A stretch of 6,393 nucleotides of DNA from Alphaproteobacteria bacterium (GTDB lineage: Bacteria; Pseudomonadota; Alphaproteobacteria; Micropepsales; Micropepsaceae), in the NCBI GenBank assembly GCA_017307315.1, contig JAFKFF010000332.1, positions 1 through 6,393 of the forward strand, written 5' to 3'. The translations under genes and the position numbers were made by a program. This document shows positions 1 to 6,104 of the stretch, one piece after another (within the stretch, counting starts at the first letter, position 1; every line of letters starts with the position of its first letter). The notes beneath the pieces are model-generated. The model saw only the letters and a program-made list of their open reading frames with translations. It did no database searches and was not told the origin of the DNA.

Positions 1-656
1 TCGGCTTGCCTGTCGCCGCCATCGCGGCGCGGGTGATGGCGGGCGAAACCCTTGCCGGCTTTCATCTCAAGCCGCCGCGGCCGAACCATATCTCGGTCAA
101 GGAAGCGGTGCTGCCCTTTGCCCGCTTTCCGGGCGTGGACACGGTGCTGGGGCCCGACATGCGTTCGACCGGCGAAGTCATGGGCACCGATGCCAGCTTC
201 GCCCGCGCCTTCGCCAAGAGCCAGATCGGCGCCGGCACCAGGCTTCCGGTCGGCGGCACCGTCTTCATCTCGGTGCGCGATGCCGACAAGGAGTTGATCG
301 TGGCGCCCGCCCGCGATTTGGTGGGAATGGGCTTCGCCCTTATCGCCACCGGCGGAACCGCGCGCGCCCTGGCAGCGGCGGACCTGCCGGTTTCCACCAT
401 CAACAAGGTCCTGGAAGGGCGGCGGCATGTGGTGGACGCCCTCAAGACTGTCGAGATCCACTTGGTCTTCAACACCACGGACGGAGCCCAGGCTTTGGCC
501 GACTCCTCCTCCATCCGGAGGGCGGCCCTGACCCTGAAAGTTCCCTATTACACCACCCTCGCCGGGGCCAAGGCCGCCACCGAGGCGATAGCCGCCCTGA
601 AGGGCCACTCCCTTGAAGTCGCCCCCCTCCAGTCTTACAGTTTACGGGCTGGGTAA
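1..656 (+). CDS. carB: Carbamoyl-phosphate synthase large subunit, C-terminal part (partial)
   Basis: The gene runs in from the left edge; the first full codon is at position 3 and the TAA stop is at 654-656. About 217 codons are visible, roughly the last fifth of a family usually near 1,080 residues. The enzyme makes carbamoyl phosphate from bicarbonate, ammonia (supplied by CarA from glutamine) and two ATP, for arginine and pyrimidine synthesis in the cytoplasm. Seen: the end of the second ATP-grasp half, with the family signature [20 protein letters not shown] at about 140-201. The C-terminal MGS-like allosteric domain follows from about 255, with TVFISVRD, a LIATGGTA loop, and VFNTTDG at about 465-483. 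The MGS domain binds effectors such as UMP and ornithine in enterobacterial homologues. No frameshift is visible. The greA gene follows after 111 bases, a common alphaproteobacterial arrangement. Family identity is near certain; only the N-terminal part is unseen. Confidence 0.97.
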   Translation, partial: GLPVAAIAARVMAGETLAGFHLKPPRPNHISVKEAVLPFARFPGVDTVLGPDMRSTGEVMGTDASFARAFAKSQIGAGTRLPVGGTVFISVRDADKELIVAPARDLVGMGFALIATGGTARALAAADLPVSTINKVLEGRRHVVDALKTVEIHLVFNTTDGAQALADSSSIRRAALTLKVPYYTTLAGAKAATEAIAALKGHSLEVAPLQSYSLRAG

Positions 657-692
657 CACCCCGACTTTAAAAACCTAGCAGGATCAAAGGAT

Positions 693-698
693 TATAAC
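693..698 (+). promoter_or_regulatory. Possible -10 element for greA
   Basis: TATAAC at 693-698 matches five of six bases of the sigma-70 -10 consensus. It lies in a locally AT-rich patch (666-698) between carB and greA. No good -35 hexamer is present at 16-18 bases upstream. If real, transcription would begin near 704-706, exactly where the hairpin at 706-742 begins. This is weak evidence, offered because greA would otherwise depend on read-through from carB across that hairpin. Confidence 0.25.
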
Positions 699-705
699 GG
701 CTGAC

Positions 706-745
706 AGAACCCATTCCGGTCATCTGGCCGGACGCGGGTTCTTTT
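706..745 (+). terminator. Two-part hairpin plus T-run between carB and greA (terminator or greA leader attenuator)
   Basis: AGAACCC at 706-712 pairs perfectly with GGGTTCT at 736-742. Inside it TCCGG at 715-719 pairs with CCGGA at 728-732, around an 8-base loop. The small internal loop between the two stems is 713-714 opposite 733-735. T742-T745 forms a short T-run overlapping the stem base. This has the form of a rho-independent terminator for carB. It lies only 22 bases before the greA ATG, so a greA promoter between the two is unlikely. If greA has its own promoter upstream of the hairpin, the structure would sit in its 5' leader. The T-run is short, so efficiency is uncertain. Confidence 0.55.
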
Positions 746-767
746 CGCTCGATAGGACGTGACGGCA

Positions 768-1241
768 ATGGAAAAGATTCCGATGACGGCAGCGGGCTTC
801 AAGGCCCTGGAAGACGAACTGAACCGCCTCAAGAACGAGGACCGCCATGATGTGATCAAGGCGATCGCGGAAGCGCGCGCCCATGGCGATCTGTCCGAAA
901 ATGCCGAATATCATGCCGCCAAGGAGCGGCAGAGTTTCATCGAAGGCCGGGTCATGGAGCTGGAAGACCAGATCGGCCGCGCCGAAGTGATCGACATTTC
1001 CAAGCTGTCGGGCAGCAGCGTCAAATTCGGCGCCACCGTCACGCTTGTCGACGAAGACACAGACGAGAAGCGCAAATACCAGATCGTGGGCGATGTGGAA
1101 TCCGACGCCAAGAAGGGCCGCATCTCGCTCTCCTCGCCCATCGCGCGCGCCCTGATCGGCAAGAGCAAGGGCGATTCCGTGGAAGTCGCCGCTCCCGGCG
1201 GAGCGCGATCCTACGAAATCCTGAAAGTCGAGTTTGTTTAG
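768..1241 (+). CDS. greA: Transcription elongation factor GreA
   Basis: GreA enters the secondary channel of RNA polymerase and triggers cleavage of the backtracked transcript 3' end, rescuing stalled complexes. The product is 157 residues, close to the usual 158. Seen: the N-terminal coiled coil at about residues 1-75, starting [10 protein letters not shown] and carrying the tip motif [13 protein letters not shown] at 41-53, where Asp41 and Glu44 are the conserved acidic residues. The C-terminal FKBP-like domain follows with the family motif [15 protein letters not shown] at 122-136. The ATG at 768 is preferred over the in-frame GTG at 759. AGGA at 754-757 is 10 bases before the ATG but only 1 base before the GTG, and GreA proteins typically begin at this methionine. 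The gene follows carB across a hairpin and faces a minus-strand methyltransferase gene at its 3' end. Confidence 0.97.
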   Translation: MEKIPMTAAGFKALEDELNRLKNEDRHDVIKAIAEARAHGDLSENAEYHAAKERQSFIEGRVMELEDQIGRAEVIDISKLSGSSVKFGATVTLVDEDTDEKRKYQIVGDVESDAKKGRISLSSPIARALIGKSKGDSVEVAAPGGARSYEILKVEFV

Positions 1242-1276
1242 GACAGCTGAAACTTCTTGACGCTTACCGTGGCCCG

Positions 1277-1308
1277 CCTCTCCCGCACGCGTAGCGTGCG
1301 GGCGGAGG
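1277..1308. repeat. Palindromic hairpin between convergent genes
   Basis: CCCGCACGC at 1282-1290 is perfectly complementary to GCGTGCGGG at 1294-1302, with a 3-base loop GTA. CCTC at 1277-1280 can extend the stem with GAGG at 1305-1308 after a small internal loop. It fills most of the gap between the greA stop (1241) and the stop of the minus-strand methyltransferase gene (1311). It could end transcription from both sides, but no T-run follows it on either strand. It also resembles the short GC-rich palindromes dispersed in intergenic regions of many alphaproteobacterial genomes. Copy number cannot be judged from this window. Confidence 0.5.
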
Positions 1309-1310
1309 GG

Positions 1311-1988
1311 TCAAATGATGCCAAAGCGTTTCACGCGCGCGGCGTAGCGTTCATATTCCGGATAAGCGGCGCGCAGAACGCATTCCTCGAAATGCGTGCG
1401 CAGGACCTGCAGCACCGCCACGGCCAAGGCCAGCAGCACCGCCCAGGGCTGGGTGAATTGGATCGCCGTTCCTGCCAGGGTGAGAAATTCCATCGCGTAG
1501 AGCGGATGGCGGGCATAAGCGTAAGGCCCGCCGGTCACCAGCGCGCGCGCCTCGGGCATGATCGAAAAGGATTTTCCCAACCGCCCGAGCACGATCACCG
1601 ATCCCAGGCTCCCTGCCAATACCAAGAAGGCCGCCGCGATCTGCCAGAACAGGGGCAGCGGCACCGGTTTCAGATAGAGAATGCCGACACCGAGGAAGGT
1701 GCCGGCGAAGCCGCACAAGCGCGGCATCATGCCCGCCGAGCGACGCACCGGTTCGGTGCGGACAGCGACCAGATAGATCAGCAGAAGGTTGAATGCCACG
1801 GCGGCGAACAGCGCGAAGAACCGCACATTCGCCAGGAGACTGTCAGGCTGCTCCAGCACCGCGCGCGCGTTCGCGACCAGATTGGGGCGCAGCCGCGCGG
1901 TATTGTAGCCGAACCACAGGATCAGTGGCAGGCCGGCGGCGAGATCGTACAGCTTGCCGCGGCGATAATCGTTCCAGTCAAGGGCCAT
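1311..1988 (-). CDS. Membrane methyltransferase, isoprenylcysteine carboxyl methyltransferase / phospholipid methyltransferase-like
   Basis: The predicted product is a 225-residue integral membrane protein of the ICMT/PEMT superfamily, whose members transfer methyl groups from S-adenosylmethionine to lipid-like or membrane-bound substrates. Seen: hydrophobic segments at about residues 15-30, 55-75, 91-107, 113-135, 163-178 and 181-197. The C-terminal catalytic signature is GGPYAYARHPLY at 153-164 (Arg160-His161-Pro162, Tyr164), followed by the paired glutamates Glu201-Glu202 and then YPEYERYAARVKRF. In the family these build the cofactor pocket. The ATG at 1988 is chosen because GAGG lies 7 bases upstream of it and the protein then begins before the first hydrophobic segment. 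A much longer open frame to 2330 only shadows the neighbouring gene. It overlaps that gene's stop by 11 bases, so the two are probably translationally coupled. The substrate is unknown; bacteria generally lack prenylated CaaX proteins, so a lipid or small amphipathic substrate is more likely. Confidence 0.85.
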   Translation of the reverse strand: MALDWNDYRRGKLYDLAAGLPLILWFGYNTARLRPNLVANARAVLEQPDSLLANVRFFALFAAVAFNLLLIYLVAVRTEPVRRSAGMMPRLCGFAGTFLGVGILYLKPVPLPLFWQIAAAFLVLAGSLGSVIVLGRLGKSFSIMPEARALVTGGPYAYARHPLYAMEFLTLAGTAIQFTQPWAVLLALAVAVLQVLRTHFEECVLRAAYPEYERYAARVKRFGII

Positions 1989-2784
1989 GGTTTCGCCTCG
2001 CCACCAGCGCGACCAGTTCGGCGATTTCGACAAAGACGCCCTCCGGTGACAAAGCCCGCAGGCGCTCGCGCAACTCGGCTTCGAACGCATCGGCCCGCGC
2101 ACCCAGCTTGTCCGGCGCCGTGGTCGATTGCGAGAAGGCGCGCCCCACGATTTCATCCTCGCTAATCGGACGGCGAATGGTGACGCTGAGCCCGTCCAGC
2201 TGAGTGAAGGCGGATTGGTAGAGGGACGGCTCGTAGCGGCGATGGCCCAGCGCCTTGCGTTCGGCGATATGCGGCTGTGCCGCGCGCCCGTAGCGGTCGC
2301 CCACCTTGCAGACGATCTTGAACCATTCATTCTCCGGCAGAACTGGATGAGCGTCGTGAAAGAACGCCACCGCCCCGCCCGGGCGCACGATCCGGTCCAG
2401 CATCGTCAAAGTCGCCGCCCGATCCATCCAATGGAAGGCCCGCCCGATGGCGACCAGGTCAAAAGGTCCCATGCCGGGCGTGAGGTCGTAAGATCCGCCC
2501 TGCCAATATTGGAGACAAAGCCCCTCGGCCTCGGCGATCTCGTGGGCCGCGGCCAGCATCTCGGGCTCCGGATCGGCGGCGGTGACGGCCATGCCGGCGC
2601 GGGCAAAAGGCAGCGACAGCGACCCCGGCCCCGCGCCCAGGTCCAGCACAGCCTCACCCGGCGCCATCCGCAAAAGCGCGATGACGCGCGCGATCAGCCG
2701 CTCCGGATAGCCCAGGCGGTGGCGGACATAATAGGGAACGGCGCTCTGAAAACGGCGCGGGTCATAGGGAACGGGTTTGTCCAC
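1978..2784 (-). CDS. Class I SAM-dependent methyltransferase
   Basis: The product is a 268-residue soluble Rossmann-fold methyltransferase of the Methyltransf_11/25 type. Seen: motif I VLDLGAGPGSL at about residues 46-56, which binds S-adenosylmethionine. An acidic residue ending the second strand (Asp71 in TAADPEPEML) is expected to hold the ribose. FDLVAIGRAFHWMD at 108-121 is the motif IV region, and VRPGGAVAFF at 133-142 the following strand. The N-terminal FQSAVPYYVRHRLGYP, at about 12-27, is a recurring lead-in of this subfamily. The start is GTG at 2784; a TGA in the same frame at 2794-2796 blocks anything further upstream, and the next methionine (residue 41) would delete that lead-in. 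No good Shine-Dalgarno sequence precedes the GTG. It is the first gene of a two-gene minus-strand unit and diverges from chvI. The substrate cannot be inferred. Confidence 0.9.
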   Translation of the reverse strand: MDKPVPYDPRRFQSAVPYYVRHRLGYPERLIARVIALLRMAPGEAVLDLGAGPGSLSLPFARAGMAVTAADPEPEMLAAAHEIAEAEGLCLQYWQGGSYDLTPGMGPFDLVAIGRAFHWMDRAATLTMLDRIVRPGGAVAFFHDAHPVLPENEWFKIVCKVGDRYGRAAQPHIAERKALGHRRYEPSLYQSAFTQLDGLSVTIRRPISEDEIVGRAFSQSTTAPDKLGARADAFEAELRERLRALSPEGVFVEIAELVALVARRNHGP

Positions 2785-2799
2785 AGGGCGTTCTCACAG

Positions 2800-2828
2800 G
2801 TTCCATTAGCCTTTGCTTTGCCGGTCAA
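2800..2828 (-). promoter_or_regulatory. Possible minus-strand promoter for the methyltransferase pair
   Basis: Read on the minus strand, TTGACC (plus-strand 2823-2828) matches five of six bases of the -35 consensus. At 17 bases the -10 position is TGGAAC (plus-strand 2800-2805), only a half match. A start near 2792 would leave a leader of under 10 bases before the GTG at 2784, which would fit the missing Shine-Dalgarno sequence. It overlaps the proposed chvI promoter on the other strand. Low certainty. Confidence 0.25.
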
Positions 2829-2839
2829 GGCCTTATACT
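2813..2839 (+). promoter_or_regulatory. Possible chvI operon promoter with inverted repeat around the -10
   Basis: TATACT at 2834-2839 matches five of six bases of the -10 consensus. TTGCTT at 2813-2818 is a poor -35 with a short 15-base spacer. The -10 sits between inverted arms AGGCC (2828-2832) and GGCCT (2842-2846). A start near 2846 would give a leader of about 24 bases to the chvI ATG at 2870, which has only a weak GGAAAA (2861-2866) before it. The weak -35 would suit activator dependence, but this is inference. Confidence 0.4.
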
Positions 2840-2869
2840 AGGGCCTGCCGCGAGCCACCCGGAAAATTT

Positions 2870-3571
2870 ATGGCCAATATCGCTCTGGTTGACGACGACA
2901 AGAACATCCTGGAATCCGTTACCATGCTGCTGGAGCAGGAAGGCTACCATATTCGCAGCTTTTCCGATCCCGCCGCCGCCCTCACCGCGCTCACCACCAC
3001 CGCGCCGGATCTCGCCATTCTGGATATCAAGATGCCGCGCATGGACGGGCTGGAATTGCTCCGCCGCTTGCGTCAGGGCGCGCCCGACCTTCCCGTAATT
3101 TTCCTCACTTCCAAGGACGAGGAGATCGACGAATTGATGGGCCTGAATGCGGGCGCGGACGATTACATCCGAAAGCCCTTTTCGCAGCGCCTGCTTCTGG
3201 AGCGCGTGCGCGCGGTCCTGCGCCGCGCCGAAGCCAAGACCGCCCCGCCCGCCAGCGGGGAACAGAAAAAGGAAGCCCTGGTGCGCGGCAAGCTCGCGCT
3301 CGATCCCCAGCGGCACGAATGCACCTGGGACGGCAAGCCGGTGCGCCTCACCGTCACCGAATTCCTCATCCTGCAGGCGCTGGCGCAGCGTCCCGGTTTC
3401 GTCAAAAGCCGCGACAGCCTGATGGACGCGGCCTATGACGATCAGGTCTATGTCGACGACCGCACCATCGACAGCCACATCAAGCGGCTGCGCAAGAAGT
3501 TCAAGGTGGTGGCCGACGATTTCGACGCCATCGAAACGCTCTACGGCGTGGGCTATCGCTACAAGGAGTAG
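2870..3571 (+). CDS. chvI: Two-component response regulator ChvI (OmpR/PhoB family)
   Basis: This 233-residue cytoplasmic DNA-binding regulator is the partner of the histidine kinase encoded next door. Seen: a receiver domain at residues 1-120 with the acidic cluster Asp8-Asp9-Asp10, the phosphoacceptor Asp52 (in ILDIKMP), Thr80 and Lys102 (in YIRKPF). A winged-helix output domain lies at about 135-233, with [33 protein letters not shown] and the closing YGVGYRYKE. The wording [19 protein letters not shown] is typical of ChvI/ExoS-ChvI family regulators. The ATG at 2870 is chosen because [10 protein letters not shown] is the usual N-terminus; an upstream TTG frame at 2813 adds residues without similarity and lies in the promoter region. 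In rhizobia, Agrobacterium and Brucella this system (ChvI or BvrR) responds to acid and envelope stress and governs surface polysaccharide, motility and virulence genes. That function is known for homologues and inferred here. Confidence 0.95.
   Translation: MANIALVDDDKNILESVTMLLEQEGYHIRSFSDPAAALTALTTTAPDLAILDIKMPRMDGLELLRRLRQGAPDLPVIFLTSKDEEIDELMGLNAGADDYIRKPFSQRLLLERVRAVLRRAEAKTAPPASGEQKKEALVRGKLALDPQRHECTWDGKPVRLTVTEFLILQALAQRPGFVKSRDSLMDAAYDDQVYVDDRTIDSHIKRLRKKFKVVADDFDAIETLYGVGYRYKE
3563..3568 (+). promoter_or_regulatory. Ribosome-binding site that locates the chvG start at a CTG
   Basis: AAGGAG at 3563-3568 overlaps the last codons of chvI. It lies 9 bases before CTG at 3578, a normal spacing. 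No ATG, GTG or TTG occurs in the chvG frame between the chvI stop (TAG, 3569-3571) and the GTG at 3656. That GTG is 87 bases downstream of this site, too far to be served by it. Confidence 0.65.
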
Positions 3572-3577
3572 GCGGCC

Positions 3578-5164
3578 CTGTTTCCGCATTTCTCCGCCCT
3601 CACCTGGCGCATCCTCGCCTTCAATGCGCTGGCGCTTCTGATTCTCACGGGCGGCGTGATCGTGGTCCAATCATCGGGCCGGGGCCTGGTGGAAGAGCGC
3701 CTCAACAGCATTCAGCAGCAGGCCTCCATCGTCGCCAGCGCGCTGGGGGAATATGCGGTCAATTCCAAGACCCGCACCCTGGACGTGGATCTGGCCGAAC
3801 GCCTGCTGCGCCAGCTGATCGCGCCGACGCGCCTGCGCGCCCGGCTCTATCTGCCCAACGGCCATCAGGCGGCGGATACGAGACTGCTCCTGCCGCTGGG
3901 CGTGGTGCAGGTGGCCTCGCTCCCTCCGCTCGATCCGTGGAACCAGTTCAAGACCTGGGCCAAGCGCATCTATGACGGCGTGATGGGCGTTCGCCCCTTC
4001 GCCAAGCTTCCCTCCTATTCGGAAGGCGGCGAAGACGGACGCATCTACCAGGAAGTGGTGAACGCCATGGCCGGCCAGACCTCCAGCGCCGAACGGGTGG
4101 ATTCCCAGAACCGTCTGGTGCTGTCGGTAGCGATGCCGATCCAGCGCGTCGCGCCCATCGGACCCACCTATGGCGAATTGCTGGTCACCACCGAAGGCGG
4201 CGACATCGACGATATCTTGCGGCAGGAACGCTTCATCCTGTTCGAAGTTTTCCTGGTCGCCTTCGGGGTGATGCTGCTGTCTTCGCTGTATCTGGCCGGC
4301 ACCATTGCCGAGCCGGTGCGGCGTCTGGCGTCGGCGGCGGATCAGGTGCGTTCCGGTTCCGGTGGCCGCGACGCCATTCCCGGCTTTCCCGAGCGCAACG
4401 ACGAGATCGGCGACCTGGCCGACAGCCTGAAGGAAATGACCGCCGCTCTCTACGACAGGATCGGCGCGATCGAGCGTTTCGCCGCCGATGTGGCGCATGA
4501 ACTCAAAAACCCCCTCACCTCGCTGGCTTCCGCGATGGAAATGCTGGTGCGCGCGCCCGACGATGCGGCGCGCCAGCGGTTGGCCGCGATGGCGCGGGCC
4601 GACGTCAAGCGCATCGACCGGCTGATCACCGACATTTCGGACGCCTCGCGCCTGGACGCCGAACTGTCCCGCGAACCCCGCACCGAAATCGATCTGTCGC
4701 ACCTCCTGCAGACGATCCTGGACATCTACGAAGTCACCGACCGCGGCCGGAACGTCAAGGTCACCTTGCGCGACGATCTTCCCGGCGGCATCCGGGTGAT
4801 GGGTCATGACGAGCGGTTGGGGCAGGTTTTCCGCAACCTGATCGACAATGCGATTTCCTTCAGCCCCGAAGGAAGCACGGTCGCCATCACGGCATACATG
4901 CACCACGCCTTCGCGCGCGTGACGGTGGAAGACAGCGGACCCGGCATCCCGCCGGACAATCTGGAATCCATCTTCGAGCGCTTCTACACCGAAAGGCCCG
5001 ATGACACGTTCGGAAAGAATTCCGGCCTGGGCCTCTCCATCGCACGTCAGATCACCCAGAATGCGGGCGGCCGCATATGGGCGGAGAACCGGCCGGCCCG
5101 CGAAAGCGGACAGGCAAGCGGAGGCGCGCGCTTTATCGTCGAACTGCCCACCGTCACGGCGTGA
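3578..5164 (+). CDS. chvG: Sensor histidine kinase ChvG (probable CTG start)
   Basis: This inner-membrane histidine kinase phosphorylates ChvI. From CTG 3578 it is 528 residues. Seen: membrane segment 1 at about residues 12-30 (RILAFNALALLILTGG), a periplasmic sensor region to about 218, and membrane segment 2 at about 219-239. A HAMP linker spans about 240-294. The dimerisation domain holds the phospho-accepting His307 in DVAHELKNPLTSL (codon at 4496-4498). The ATPase domain has N box FRNLIDNA near 418-425, G1 DSGPGIP at 452-458 and G2 NSGLGLS at 481-487. The first ordinary start is GTG 3656, which would delete most of segment 1 and leave the sensor without its N-terminal anchor. The frame upstream keeps ChvG-like coding (FSALTWRILAFN) right up to the chvI stop, and AAGGAG sits 9 bases before the CTG. 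The chvI gap is 6 bases, and hprK follows after 3 bases. Identity is firm; the start codon is inferred. Confidence 0.93.
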   Translation: MFPHFSALTWRILAFNALALLILTGGVIVVQSSGRGLVEERLNSIQQQASIVASALGEYAVNSKTRTLDVDLAERLLRQLIAPTRLRARLYLPNGHQAADTRLLLPLGVVQVASLPPLDPWNQFKTWAKRIYDGVMGVRPFAKLPSYSEGGEDGRIYQEVVNAMAGQTSSAERVDSQNRLVLSVAMPIQRVAPIGPTYGELLVTTEGGDIDDILRQERFILFEVFLVAFGVMLLSSLYLAGTIAEPVRRLASAADQVRSGSGGRDAIPGFPERNDEIGDLADSLKEMTAALYDRIGAIERFAADVAHELKNPLTSLASAMEMLVRAPDDAARQRLAAMARADVKRIDRLITDISDASRLDAELSREPRTEIDLSHLLQTILDIYEVTDRGRNVKVTLRDDLPGGIRVMGHDERLGQVFRNLIDNAISFSPEGSTVAITAYMHHAFARVTVEDSGPGIPPDNLESIFERFYTERPDDTFGKNSGLGLSIARQITQNAGGRIWAENRPARESGQASGGARFIVELPTVTA

Positions 5165-5167
5165 CCG

Positions 5168-5629
5168 ATGGACAGGGTCAACATTCATGCGACCTGCATT
5201 GCCATCGGAAAGGCCGGCATTCTGCTCCTCGGCGAAAGCGGGGCGGGCAAATCCGACCTGGCGCTGCGCCTGATCGATGGCGGCGCCAGGCTCGTGGCCG
5301 ACGACCGGACCGAGCTTTATGTCGCGCGCGGCGGGCTTTGTGCGCGCGCGCCATCCGCCATCGCCGGCCTGATCGAGGTCCGGGGCCTGGGCGTGATCGC
5401 GGTACCGTTTCGCGCCAGCATCGCGGTGGCATTGGTGGCAAGGCTTGGCGCGGCGCCAGAGCGGCTGCCGGAGCCTGCCTTCTATGTACCGCCGCCGCCG
5501 CTCGCGCCCGCCAGACCCGTGCCGCAGATCACACTCGACGCGCATGCGCCATCCGCGCCCGCGCGCATTCGTCTGGCCCTGACCGCTTTCGCCAAAGGCT
5601 TGTTTCGCGAGGATTTTAACCCCACATAG
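5168..5629 (+). CDS. hprK: HPr kinase/phosphorylase, short alphaproteobacterial form
   Basis: HprK uses ATP to phosphorylate HPr on its regulatory serine, and in full-length homologues also reverses the reaction. The product is 153 residues, matching only the C-terminal catalytic domain of the roughly 310-residue Gram-positive enzyme; this short form is usual in alphaproteobacteria. Seen: His7 in the HATCIAI lead-in, the Walker A loop GESGAGKS at residues 22-29, VADD at 43-46 and the HprK signature IEVRGLGVI at 69-77. A proline-rich stretch, PPPPLAPARPVP, occupies 108-119. The C-terminal SAPARIRLAL fits the family. The ATG at 5168 is 3 bases after the chvG stop and lacks a clear Shine-Dalgarno sequence, suggesting translational coupling to chvG. 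The target serine is visible in the HPr gene downstream (Ser49). In alphaproteobacteria hprK is often linked to chvI/chvG and this regulatory PTS, as here. Confidence 0.93.
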   Translation: MDRVNIHATCIAIGKAGILLLGESGAGKSDLALRLIDGGARLVADDRTELYVARGGLCARAPSAIAGLIEVRGLGVIAVPFRASIAVALVARLGAAPERLPEPAFYVPPPPLAPARPVPQITLDAHAPSAPARIRLALTAFAKGLFREDFNPT

Positions 5630-5699
5630 AAAAAGCGGAAATAAGCCTTGCGTCCGAAACCGCACAGCCTATTTTGCCCTGCTTTGGATGGACGGTTTC

Positions 5700-6104
5700 A
5701 TGCTGGGTCTTGTTCTGGTCACGCACGGGCGCCTCGCGCAGGAATTCATCGCCGCGATGGAGCACATGGTGGGGCCGCAAACCAATCTGCGCGCCGTCTG
5801 CATCGGCCCGGAAGACGATATCGAGCGGCGCCAGCGTGAAATCGCGGCGGCGGCGAAAGCGGTGGATACCGGCCGCGGCGTGGTGATCGCGACCGACATG
5901 TTCGGCGGCACGCCCTGCAATCTCGCCCTCACGCTTCTGGATCGCGGAAAAATCGAAGTACTGGCCGGCGTCAATCTTCCAAGCCTGATCAAGCTGATCG
6001 ACATCCGCAGCAAGCTTCCCCTCGACCAGGCCGTGAAAGAGGCGATCGACGCGGGGCGGAAATACATGCGGGCCGGTTCCGCCGACCTCGGTACCCCCGC
6101 GTGA
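5700..6104 (+). CDS. PTS EIIA component, mannose/fructose (ManX) family
   Basis: This 134-residue cytoplasmic protein accepts phosphate from HPr. Seen: MLGLVLVTHGRLA at the N-terminus, with His9 the expected phosphorylation site, the motif DMFGGTPCNLAL at about 66-77, and the closing helix with DQAVKEAIDAGRKYM. Length and fold match free-standing EIIA-Man domains. Two starts are possible. The ATG at 5700 gives the usual N-terminus and has a GGA 7 bases upstream; the ATG at 5688 adds MDGF and lacks a clear ribosome-binding site. I prefer 5700. The 70 bases after hprK contain no convincing promoter or terminator. HPr overlaps its stop by 4 bases. With no EIIB or EIIC partner in view, it is probably a regulatory EIIA rather than part of a mannose transporter; in several alphaproteobacteria such an EIIA feeds phosphorylation-state information to other regulators. 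The specific output here is unknown. Confidence 0.92.
   Translation: MLGLVLVTHGRLAQEFIAAMEHMVGPQTNLRAVCIGPEDDIERRQREIAAAAKAVDTGRGVVIATDMFGGTPCNLALTLLDRGKIEVLAGVNLPSLIKLIDIRSKLPLDQAVKEAIDAGRKYMRAGSADLGTPA

Noticed and set aside
1257..1285. TTGACG at 1257-1262 as a -35 element after greA
   Set aside because: No AT-rich -10 lies 16-18 bases downstream; the region is the GC-rich palindrome, and no plus-strand gene follows.
1257..2165. A 302-codon plus-strand open frame opposite the methyltransferases
   Set aside because: Low-complexity Arg/Gln/His-rich product, no ribosome-binding site, and the minus strand has clear RHPLY and SAM-binding motifs.
1989..2330. A longer N-terminus for the membrane methyltransferase, starting at 2330
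   Set aside because: The extra 114 residues only re-read the neighbouring methyltransferase gene in another frame; the ATG at 1988 has its own GAGG and gives the family-typical start.
2813..2869. An upstream TTG start for chvI
   Set aside because: The added residues resemble nothing in ChvI, and the stretch carries the likely -10 element; ATG 2870 gives the expected [10 protein letters not shown].
2825..3670. A 281-codon minus-strand open frame opposite chvI
   Set aside because: It is antisense to an intact response regulator gene and has no recognisable domain; it also covers the divergent promoter gap.
3671..5665. A 664-codon open frame on the minus strand opposite chvG and hprK
   Set aside because: It is opposite two confidently identified genes. 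Its product is rich in Arg, Gly, His and Gln with no recognisable domain, as expected for antisense frames in GC-rich coding DNA.
5630..5699. A promoter between hprK and EIIA (TTGCGT at 5648, TATTTT at 5670)
   Set aside because: Only three and four of six consensus matches with a 16-base spacer; not distinguishable from chance, although a 70-base gap would allow one.
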